A stretch of 64,000 nucleotides of DNA, taken from positions 558,001 through 622,000 of the forward strand of contig CBDDKR010000002.1 in assembly GCA_965230345.1 (NCBI GenBank), read 5' to 3'. The DNA comes from JADKBO01 sp965230345. GTDB lineage: Bacteria > Bacteroidota > Bacteroidia > Chitinophagales > Saprospiraceae. Within the stretch, counting starts at the first letter, position 1. Each line of letters opens with the position of its first letter. Of the stretch, positions 34,001 through 46,200 are shown piece by piece. A program made the translations under genes and the position numbers. The notes under the pieces were generated by a model, which was given only the letters and a program-made list of their open reading frames with translations, had not been told where the DNA came from and searched no databases.

Positions 34001-34141
34001 TTATGATCGAAACTCATATTCATGAATTTGATCTAATTGAATCCTTTCTTCACTCCAATATTCCACTCCATACATTTCGTATGATGCCTCAAATCCAAAA
34101 GGAGAATCATAAGACATTTTCATAGGTATAAGCTCACACAT
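34001..34141 (-). CDS. Possible small protein of 46 residues
   Basis: A short minus-strand frame from ATG at 34139-34141 to TAA at 34001-34003, between the radA stop and the terminator of the giant gene. The product is acidic and aromatic-rich (starts MCELIPMKMSYDSPFGFEAS). A purine-rich AAAGG directly precedes the ATG. It lies downstream of the giant gene's terminator, so it would depend on readthrough or its own promoter. No family recognised; could be chance. Confidence 0.25.
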   Translation of the reverse strand: MCELIPMKMSYDSPFGFEASYEMYGVEYWSEERIQLDQIHEYEFRS

Positions 34142-34160
34142 CATCCTTTAATAACTTCAT

Positions 34161-34194
34161 AAAAAAAGGGGCACTCATATAATATGAACGCCCC
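34161..34194 (-). terminator. Rho-independent terminator of the giant surface-protein gene
   Basis: On the minus strand an 11-bp stem (34184-34194 with 34168-34178, two G-T pairs), a 5-base loop and a T run at 34161-34167, 22 bases after the stop of the giant gene. Confidence 0.85.
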
Positions 34195-34216
34195 AATGTA
34201 TTTGATTATAGAAAAT

Positions 34217-37200
34217 CTATTTCAAAAGAATCATTTTTCTAGATTCTTTGTATTCTCCACTTTCGATTTGATAATAAATCATACCGGAAGCTCCAATCTC
34301 CTTAGAATTAAACTCAATGGTATTTAAGCCTTTTACACCGTGGTCTTCTTTAATCAATAACTGTTTTCCAGTTACATCAAACAAAGTAAACGTTACATCA
34401 CTCGACTCTTTCAATTCATAAGTAATTGTTGTCGTTCCTTTGAATGGATTAGGTTCGTTTTGATGTAATTGATTTTCATAAGACACCAAGTTTTCCTCAT
34501 TAAATCTAATTTCTACTCCTGCGTTTAAGAAGCCTTCTGTAAGATACGCTTCCGCATTAGTAATTCTAGAATTTAGGTCGATCAAGTCCTTAATTTTTGC
34601 ATCTTTCTGTGCTTTCAACACCAATTCAAACAATACTTCATCTCCATCGGCACTAATTGGCTTATCCGCATTCCAAGACATGGTAATCGTATTTTGATCT
34701 AATATACCAATATTAGCTCCTGATACTTCAAGTGCTCCACCTTTAATGTTTTGGATTAACGCATCTCTGAGAGTCATCGTAAACTGGAAACCAGATACAT
34801 CTTTAAAATCGTTCGATTTTACTTCTATTCTAACTTCCTCACCAACAGATACAGAACTATTTTCAACAGAGAATATTACATTGTTCTGACTTCTTGGCTC
34901 AGAAACCATCGAACGAGCATTTGCTTTAGCATTTCCATTTACATCACCAATTTTTATGGCCATAAAGTGCTCTTCCAAACGATCACCTGAGAGGTTTCCA
35001 ATACTTCTGATTTCCTCATAAGACAAAGGAGTAGTAGCATTAATTGATTGATCAAAATCTACCATTTTCCAACTTGTATTATTTGGAAGATCATTTGTAA
35101 TTCCAAGTATCAACTTACGTAGATCAACTAAATCACTAGACCGTATTTGCATATCTTGATTTACATCTGCTGCAATCATCTTATATGGACTGTCTAATGT
35201 TTGCAGATCTAATATGTGTCTTTGGATAAGTATTAAATCCAAGGTAGATACACCATTCATATAATTGATATCCTTTTCAGCTTTAACGGTATAATCAATT
35301 CCATTTTGAAGATTCGCAAAGGCAAATACATTATCTACCGTTTGTTGTTTCAAAATATCATTCACACTACCTTCTAATGTAACTGTAACTTCTGAAACTA
35401 ACTCACCTGCCTCAGTTCGAATTACACCTCTTACTCTACTTCCAGCACCTTCACAAGCATTTTGATTATCGACGATAGAAATATAAACCACGCAGTAATC
35501 CGTATTTAGTTTTCCATCCCAAACACTCATAGAAACAGGATATCCATTTCCGCCTTGTTGGTTAAATTCATCACAATCAAATACTTTAGCTGAAGAATTA
35601 AACTGTGGAACCCACTTCTGAATATCACCATCTAAGTATTTATTAATAGTTGAAGCTTTTGCTTTAGGATAAGTAATTCCATCTCCATCAAAATCTACAA
35701 ATCCATTTTCGTCAAAATATTGTGGAGTAGATGCATTTACATCATAAGATTTATTACCAACGATAATGGTTGTATCTCTAAATGCACCAGACAATAAATT
35801 AAACGTAAACAGCAAGTTTTCAGCTGGAGTACAATTATCAAAACTTCCTTGATCAAAGTCTCTAGCCCATAATTCAACTGAACCATCTACCATTAGTGCT
35901 GTACTTAGATTAATGCAATAAGGCGTTGGTGCCTTTTTGTCGACAACCATAATATCCTGACTACATGAGGCATCGTTATGACAACCATCAGAAACTTTCC
36001 AATGTACTTTGTGATTACTCATACTTCCATAAAGTACTTCTTCTTCAATCACTACTTCCACTTCTTCATTATTAGCACTTGACGTAGGACTAACATATTT
36101 CACATAAACCACGTCATGGTAATCATGTCCACTTGGAAGTATAGGATCATTTCCAGCCACAGCTTTCCAGTTTCTAAATGAAGTTGGACTAACAAAACTA
36201 GATGCATAGTGTCCTATCTTACCATCTGCCCAAGTATCCACAAATACTTGCCATTTCAACCATCCTTGATCTGTACATCCACCTCCATCGGTTGCACTAT
36301 TGGTCAATCTCAATACATGCTCACAATTCGCATCGACTTCAAACATCTGATCCTCGCAATTGTCCAATACTGGTTTCTCTGTATCCTCATACACAAAATA
36401 CGCATAAAATGGTCCCATCTGTTCGCCTGTACACCAGTTCATGTAATTATACTCAGCAACCCACTTCTTACAAACTCCATTTTCGAATAAGAAGGTATCG
36501 ATATCGACACTTTCTCCGATTACATCACAAGTTCCTCCAACCACTGTTGGTTTTCTCTTGTCCAGATCATCTTGGGTAAGCGTACATCCAACAGTAAGAG
36601 GATTTGGATTTGGTGGTGTAACATCAAATGTTGTTGTCCTAGGCAATACTGTAATTATTTGTTGACATGTTACCGTCTTGACACCAGTCTTAGTATTAGT
36701 TGATGCTCTAAATTGACGAACAATAGTTCCAACTCCACAATCATCTAGTTGTAAGTTGTCATTAAAGTAAACATCAACTCTTCCACAAGTACTGTAAGCC
36801 TCCGCTACACCAGTCTTATCAAAGTTTGCTTGATCCGTATTTTGGAATCCACTACCAAAATCTGAAGAGACGTCAATTCCCCAATCACAGTAAATAGTCG
36901 CATCACTTGGACACGAAATAATTGGAGGTAATTTGTCTTCAACTTTGACGAAAGTCCACGTTTCATTGTAATTATCAGAATGACCATCCACTTCATCTCC
37001 ATAGATTCCACTCATATTTCCATCATCCCAAACTCTTACAAATACCTGAACATAACCAAGGTCTAATGAATCTATTACTCCATCCTGATTCGCATCCACT
37101 TCAAGTGCATTCAAATCTTCACAACAGAACTTAATATATTGACCACCATCAGTGTCATTGATATTATCATCCGTGTGATTAGAGTCGTCATAAGTATTGT

Positions 37201-40200
37201 TATTATTATGTCCATTTGTTCCAAGATTAGTACAATCTGGAGCATTATCTCTTCTCACCTCAATATGGATGTCTGTGCAATTGTCATAAGAGCCATTGTC
37301 AAACGCTTCTACATATAGCTTCGCAGTACCATCGCCATTTGGACCACCAGTAGTAAGAGATACAACAACATCTTGAGCCGCAACTGCAACAGGTGCTACC
37401 TTATCCAATACATGGATTCTGAATGACTTGATAACAGAGTTTCCACAAGCATCAGTAACCCTAGCAGTAGCCGTTGTTATTCCTTTCAACAAATTCTTAA
37501 CAACCCCATTTTCAACATATCCATAAGTTACATTCCACTTAGTCGAAAATTCGCTACAATCATCATCATGTACAATATCAGGTAATTCAAACTCAGCTGT
37601 ACAAGTCCAAGGATGAACAGATACCGTAACATCTTCAACTGGCAATACTATTGGTGCTTGATTATCATCAACCTTTATTCTTTGAATATGTACCAACGGA
37701 TTTATTCCAGGAGTAATAGGTAAACACTCATTCTCTATTGTCCAGTGTCTCAATATAGAATATGCTGTTGGACAATTAACATCTTGCAATACTTCATCCC
37801 AATACCCTAAATTGATATCGCAGAAATTATTTCCAAATATTGATGCACCATTTAATGTTGGCATTCCCGTTTCTTCAGGAAGCAATAATTCAGGGTTACC
37901 ATCTACTTCAGCACAAGAAAGTGCATTGGCTCTTGTCAAGTCATCAGGGAATTCGACTAGTACAGGATCGTACGGTAATATTGTAATTAACTGATTACAT
38001 GTTGCCGTCTTTCCACTGTTATTTACTAATCTCCAAACTCTAATGATCTCGACTCTTGGATCTGAACAAAGACCATTATCAATAATATCATCTTGGTAAG
38101 TTACAGATGCTGAAGGCTCACACGAAATAACGTCCAATTCTCCAGTTAATAAGTTACCTAAAATATCTCTTTCGTTTGGATCCTGATTACAATAAATCTC
38201 TACATTCGAAGGACACTCAATGATAGGAATAATCTTTTGTTCTATTGTAACATATCCCCAACATTGGTTATTGGAACCAAGACAATCACTAATGGTAACT
38301 TGGAATGTCTGTCCAACATCTGTAAGATCAAATAAATTATCATGAACATTACCAGCAGCATCTTGAATGCTTATACAATAATTATCGTAACATCTATAAT
38401 CATTTCCTTCTAACATCATATCCACAGTAATCGTTGCTGTACAATCATTACTTAAGGAAAGATTGATGTTATTATTACAACTCAATACACTAGAATTTGG
38501 AATATACTCTCTTACATCAACTGTAAATTCACAAGTATCCATATTACCATATATATCAGTCGCTTTTGCCGTGATATTATTTAATCCAATTGGAATCATT
38601 GTAATATCAATTTCATCTCCATTTTCATCTAAGAAAACAAGTGATTCGACCTCACAATTATCCGTAACCAAAGGTAGTTGGTTAAGTGCAGCAGTACATT
38701 CACCCGCATCAAGTGCAAAAATGAAATCCTGACAATCTTGAGGAAACATAGGCTCTTCTCTGTCTTCAACTGTCAACTCAAAACCACAATAACTTTCATT
38801 ACCTGCTAGGTCAATTAGTGTATAAGTGATTAGCGTCTTTCCAACTTCAAAATATTTAGTAACCTCGGTTCCATCTAAATCTATGTATCCGCTACTACTT
38901 AAGATCGTTTCTTCTTCTGTGGAAGATTCACCTGTAACATCATTTGTAAATGCATACGTCACAGTCATCGTTCCTTCGCAACAATTATCCGTGAATACTG
39001 GGTGTACCCAAGTAAATTCAGCACCACAAAGCATATCATCGTTAGCAATTGTGGTATCACTTTGCGCATAAACCTCATTATTGATAACCTCTAGTGTCCA
39101 TTCCTGAATTGAGGCAGCATCAACACCATCAGAATAAATAGATAATACCCATGTTCCTTCAGAATCTTCTCCAACGAACTTCTTAAATTCTTCTTCTGGT
39201 TGGTAAGTACTTCCATTACCTAATGGAGCACATCCTGCAGTACTAATATGTGAATTAGCTTGATCGTCAAGAGATACATGTACATCGGCAAATCCATCAC
39301 AAAGGCCTTCGAATACAGTAACCTCAGTTCCTTCTGGACTTGTAAGAGTTACGTGCATATTTCCAGCATTTGATATCACCGCTATTAGGTCATTAATATT
39401 AACATCTCCTACTATACCCGCACCCACTGCAACTTCATCCATAATACAATTACCAGGGGTAATAGCAATACTTCCTCTTTCAAAAGACATAGTATCTTGC
39501 ATAGCACATGCTGGAGCTTCAATATCTAATATCTCTACTTCAAACGAACACGTAGCAATACTTGGATCTGCAGATTGTAATAGACTCAATCCGCCATTAT
39601 CCATAAATACTGGCAACTCAGGGTTATATACTCCAAACGAACCAATCTTACAAGGATTAACTACTACCCAATCGCTATTGTTATCGTCATCAACCGGATC
39701 AACTCTAATAATATTATCACCGTTTAATACTCCATCATTAATTGTAACCTCATCAATTACTCTATCTAAGAATGAGAAGACATACCTTGCTTGCTCACCT
39801 GCTGCAATGGATACAGGAAACTCATAAATATAAACTTCCCCAACTGCAATGGTTGTCGCATTTGGCACCATATATTCTACAGTATCAGTAGCACTATATC
39901 TCGTTAACGTAGCACAGCTAATATTCATCGATGAAGGTCCTATATTTCCAATCTCAATTCCTGAAACCGAACCATCTTGCAAAATCTCAGTAATCAAAAC
40001 AATAGGCTGATCCTGAACAGTATAAACTACTTCATTTTTACCTCCAGGCATTTCTGTGCCACTTGCATCTTCAATTCCTTGTTCAATTACCACACCGAAC
40101 TCATCCTTCACTTCAAAGAATATTGCAAGGTTATCAGGGCAATTATCATCCGCCGTGGCTGAGATATCGTTAACCACAGCACCACATTTTCCTAAATCAT

Positions 40201-43200
40201 TCACCAATATGGTATCACTTGGACAAACAATTGTTGGTGGAGTATGATAATCGTTAACAACAATCTTAATATCACACATGGATGAATTACCACATGAATC
40301 CGTAGCCGTAAATTCTAATATTGTCAACCCTACAGGGAATAAATCTCCTGTAGACAAACCAGTTGTATCAGTCTGTTCAACCGTAGGAATGCCACAATTA
40401 TCAGTTGCTAATGGGAACGAGAAGTTCACATAAGAAGAACACCAACCTTGTGGAGCATCAACTACTACTGGAGGTCTTGGACAGTTTGTAAATACAGGAG
40501 GTGTGTTATCACCAGTACTAAAATTGTACGTTACTGAATCAACATTTCCACATTCATCCGTAGCATAGAATGTAACATCAATATTTCTACTATCGTTACA
40601 ACCATCTACAAAATTAGCGACATCGTAATTATTAGTCCATACGAAAGTACCACATGCATCATCAGCTGTTGCACCTGCATTATCGTTCAACCAGCTTATT
40701 AATTCATCATCGTTATTCGCATTACTTTGGTCACACTCACCACTATAATCTCCTCCTCCAGTGATTACAGGAGGTGTTGTATCTTCAATAGTAAATGTAC
40801 CTTCTGTTGTACTACTATTACCACAATTATCGAATACCGTAAATCGATAGGTTTGAATTCCAGTTATTCCACAAGAATCTTCTACAGATACCAGGTCATA
40901 CTCCCAAATTAATGCTTCATCAGAACAAGCATCGGTAGCTCCTGCATTGGCAACTAGATCCAACCAATTCTGTAAATCAACATCATTTCCAGCACCGTCA
41001 CATTCTACCGTCATATTCATTGCTGTTGGATCTATAACTGGAGAAGTTGTATCAACAATTGTAAATCTTGCAATGGTTGCTTCAGATCTATTACCACAAA
41101 GGTCATCTGAAGTAAAGCTATACACGAATTCAACTGTTCTACCACATCCATCTATCGTCTCCAACAATTCTGGAGTATTCCATACGATGTCTCCACAGGC
41201 ATCTGCCATCTCTGCCTTACCATTCGACTGCAACCATGCATTCAACTCCCCTACATTGCCTGCTCCATCACATTCTACTGTCGTATCTATCGCTGGTGAT
41301 ATCAATGTCGGTGGTGTCGTATCCTCTACCAATACCGTAGCTTCTCGTGTAGCTGTATTACCACAGGCATCCGTAGCAGTAAACGTTACCAACGCTTCTC
41401 CTGTCGTACTGTTGCCTCCACATCCATCTACTAACTCTATAAAATCATGACTGTACACAATCACACTACAACTATCAAAGGCATCTCCATTTCCTGATGC
41501 ATCCAACCACGACATGATCGCATCCATTGGATCTGTATCCTCCGTACACTCTAAAGTCAAATCTGTTGGATCTATAGTCCATACTGGTGCATTCGTATCT
41601 ACTATCGTCAACGTCGCTGTTGTCGAACTACTATTGCCACAGGCATCAGTAGCAGTAAACGTTACTTCTACACTTCCTGTTCCTTGACATGCACCTGGAT
41701 TTACTTGACCATAGTCGTTTGTCCATGTTACCGTATTACAATTATCTGTAGCTGTAGCCTGCCCATTGTTGTTTAACCAGTCCAATAATGCATCTACATT
41801 ATTATTACCATCACATACTACAGTTATATCCTGTGCCGCATTCGTAATCGCAGGTACTTCTGTATCTTCTATCGTAAATGTCGCTTCTGTTGTACTTGTG
41901 TTTCCACAGGCATCTGTAGCTGTAAATCGATAGGTCCCATTTCCTGTTAAATCACACAAATCACTCTCTTGGATCAATGTGTATGTCCATGTTACCTGAC
42001 CACATACATCTGTTGCATCCGCTCCGCCATTGTTATCTAACCACGTTTGTAAATCATTTCCATTACCACTTCCATCACACAATACTGTCTCATCAGAGGC
42101 TTGTGTCACAATCATTGGTGATGTTGTATCTTCTATCGTAAATCTTGCTATAGTATGCGCACTCTCATTATCACATAAATCTGTACTTGAGAAAGAGTAT
42201 ACATACTCTACTGTTCCTCCACATCCATCTATCGTCTCCAACAATTCTGGAGTATTCCATACGATGTCTCCACAGGCATCTGCCATCTCTGCCTTACCAT
42301 TCGACTGCAACCATGCATTCAACTCCCCTACATTGCCTGCTCCATCACATTCTACTGTCGTATCTATCGCTGGTGATATCAATGTCGGTGGTGTCGTATC
42401 CTCTACCAATACCGTAGCTTCTCGTGTAGCTGTATTACCACAGGCATCCGTAGCAGTAAACGTTACCAACGCTTCTCCTGTCGTACTGTTGCCTCCACAT
42501 CCATCTACTAACTCTATAAAATCATGACTGTACACAATCACACTACAACTATCAAAGGCATCTCCATTTCCTGATGCATCCAACCACGACATGATCGCAT
42601 CCATTGGATCTGTATCCTCCGTACACTCTAAAGTCAAATCTGTTGGATCTATAGTCCATACTGGTGCATTCGTATCTACTATCGTCAACGTCGCTGTTGT
42701 CGAACTACTATTGCCACAGGCATCAGTAGCAGTAAACGTTACTTCTACACTTCCTGTTCCTTGACATGCACCTGGATTTACTTGACCATAGTCGTTTGTC
42801 CATGTTACCGTATTACAATTATCTGTAGCTGTAGCCTGCCCATTGTTGTTTAACCAGTCCAATAATGCATCTACATTATTATTACCATCACATACTACAG
42901 TTATATCCTGTGCCGCATTCGTAATCGCAGGTACTTCTGTATCTTCTATCGTAAATGTCGCTTCTGTTGTACTTGTGTTTCCACAGGCATCTGTAGCTGT
43001 AAATCGATAGGTCCCATTTCCTGTTAAATCACACAAATCACTCTCCTGGATCAATGTGTATGTCCATGTTACCTGACCACATACATCTGTTGCATCCGCT
43101 CCACCATTGTTATCTAACCACGTTTGTAAATCATTTCCATTACCACTTCCATCACACAATACTGTCTCATCAGAGGCTTGTGTCACAATCATTGGTGATG

Positions 43201-46200
43201 TTGTATCTTCTATCGTAAATCTTGCTATAGTATGCGCACTCTCATTATCACATAAATCTGTACTTGAGAAAGAGTATACATACTCTACTGTTCCTCCACA
43301 TCCATCTATCGTCTCCAACAATTCTGGAGTATTCCATACGATGTCTCCACAGGCATCTGCCATCTCTGCCTTACCATTCGACTGCAACCATGCATTCAAC
43401 TCCCCTACATTACCTGCTCCATCACATTCTACTGTCGTATCTATCGCTGGTGATATCAATGTCGGTGGTGTCGTATCCTCTACCAATACCGTAGCTTCTC
43501 GTGTAGCTGTATTACCACAGGCATCCGTAGCAGTAAACGTTACCAACGCTTCTCCTGTCGTACTGTTGCCTCCACATCCATCTACTAACTCTACAAAATC
43601 ATGACTGTATACTATCACACTACAACTATCAAAGGCATCTCCATTTCCTGATGCATCCAACCACGACATGATCGCATCCATTGGATCTGAATCCTCCGTA
43701 CACTCTAAAGTCAAATCTGTTGGATCTATAGTCCATACTGGTGCATTCGTATCTACTATCGTCAACGTCGCTGTTGTCGAACTACTATTGCCACAAGCAT
43801 CAGTAGCAGTAAACGTTACTTCTACACTTCCTGTTCCTTGACATGCACCTGGATTTACTTGACCATAGTCGTTTGTCCATGTTACCGAACTACAATTATC
43901 TGTAGCTGTAGCCTGCCCATTGTTGTTTAACCAGTCTAACAATGCATCCGTATTATTGCTGCCATCACATACCAAAGTAGTATCCTGTGCCGCACTAGTA
44001 ATCGTTGGCACCACTGTATCTTCTATTGTAAATGTCGCTGTATCTCTAACACTATTACCAGAGGCATCTGTAGAAGTAAATGCATAAGTTGTAACTGAAG
44101 TAAAATCACATTGGTTATTCTGAGCAATTAGATTATATGTCCTATTCAATGGTTCTCCACAATTATCAGAAGTCATCATTCCTGCATTATTGTTCAACCA
44201 AGCAGATAATTCACCAATATTTCCAGCACCATCACACTCCACTACCATATCACTAGCAGCTACATCAATTGATGGTATTAAAGAATCAATCACCATAACA
44301 GATGCTACACACGAATCTATATTTCCATCATTATCCTCAGCAGTTAAAACTACATTGTTCAGTCCTAAATCAGTACAATCAAAATCAGAAATATCAATGT
44401 TTAACACAGGGACATCACAATTGTCCGTAGTTCCTCCATCCACATCATTGGCAACAATCGAAGCCATGCCATTTGCGTCTAAATACACATTTATATCCTT
44501 ACAAATTGTAGTTGGAGTTTGTTTGTCGATCACTTCGATATCAAACGAGCAAGTACTTGGATCAATCACGCCATCCACTGGTATAACATTAGGGTCAATT
44601 CTAAATGTAACTGTTGTTATTCCTTCTGCATACATTAAACCACTTGGGTTTCCATTCACCCATGTATTGGCACTAATCGTCATATTAGTTAATGGGTCCA
44701 CTGCATCTTGAGACAACATATATTCAATATCTCCTGCATCAACACCTGGACAGTCCGAATTAACCATAGCTGCCGGGAATGTTACAATAGCCGCACACCA
44801 TCCAAGGTCATTTTGCGTAATCGTTGGATTAGCAACAATTGGACAAATGATCTCCGCAAAACATGGTAAAGTCACTACGGTTGGGTCATCTCCACCTTCT
44901 GGATCAGTTCCACTATCAGAGTCATCAGTAGTTACGTCACCTTCTGGATCAGTTCCAAAAGCAACTGCTTGATTTATTATAACATTTGGATTATCTACTT
45001 CACTTCCATCAACCCTTACCGTTAGGGTAATAACTATATTCTCTTGTGGATCTAATACTCCTGTGTTATCCAACAACTCATCAAAAGGACTTCCATGTCC
45101 AGTATACATCGCATTTACTCCACCAGTAATTACTGCTGTTGAACTTGCATCAATAACAGGATCTACCACAACTTCAACAAATGCTGCTCCAAATTGCGCC
45201 GATAAATCATCCTTCAGCGAAACATTATCAAGTACAACATTGCCCGTATTTTCAACAATAATAGTATACGGTACATCAAAGATACCTGGCATACCCATAA
45301 CAGCAACTGGTGTACCCCCTTCTTTGGCAACTCCTATACTTGGTATTTCTAAAGGCGTAGGATCATCATTTCCTCCTTCTCCATTGTCACCAGATGGATC
45401 TATACCATTATCTGAATCATCAGTAACTGGGTTTCCATTAGGATCTTCACTAGAAGCCGTAGCTTGATTCTCCAAGGCAACTCCTCCTGCCATACTTGCA
45501 TCAACTTCAACAATTACTCTAACAATAAACTGTTTACCAGGCTCTAATTGATCAGTATTTTGAGGCATTAATAAATCACCCATTCCACTATAAGCCATGT
45601 TCACCGTAGGCCCCATTTGTGCTTCATTAGAAGTTATTACTGGCACAGTTGTTATTCCAACATAAGCTGCTCCCCACTGCGTCGTAATTTCATCAACTAA
45701 ACTAAGAGAAGTCAAGTCAGTATTTCCATCATTCAATACAACATATTCAATAGTAACATCAAAATTGCCTTCGATTCCACTAATCGCCTCTTCTACATCT
45801 ACTATCGTCTTAGCAATTCCAATACTTGGAAGTTGAAGAGGTGTAGGATCATCAAATCCTCCTTCTCCATTATCCGAATCAGGATCCATTCCATTATCCG
45901 AATCATCTTCAATTGGATCTAATAGGTTCCCATTTCCGTCAACTGGATTAGCAGTACCAGTTGCGATATTCTCTAAATCATTATCAGCACTTAAAATTGC
46001 TGAATCAGAATCAGGATCGATTTCTACCGTTACTAGTACAACAATATTCTCTCCTTGAGCCATTTCTCCTGTAAGATCTAACATCTCTATATTAACACCT
46101 TCACCTGTATAACTCGCATTTGTTCCACCAGTTATTGCAGAAGTAGAACTCGCATCTATACTAGGTAATGTTACTACCCCGACAAAGGCTCCTCCCATTT

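Noticed and set aside
34217..35460. Cellulosome scaffold
   Set aside because: Dockerin-like and cohesin-like modules are present, but there are no catalytic or cellulose-binding modules nearby, and such modules are common in non-cellulosomal Bacteroidota surface proteins.
36202..36579. Plus-strand frame of 125 codons inside the giant gene
   Set aside because: Composition rich in His, Leu, Tyr and Ser reflects the complement of the minus-strand coding bias; no domain recognised.
41145..43604. Plus-strand open frames of 165-167 codons that repeat every 1077 bases within the giant gene
   Set aside because: They are shadows of the repeated minus-strand coding sequence: their near identity follows from the duplicated DNA, and the minus frame is open for 22 kb with recognisable domains.
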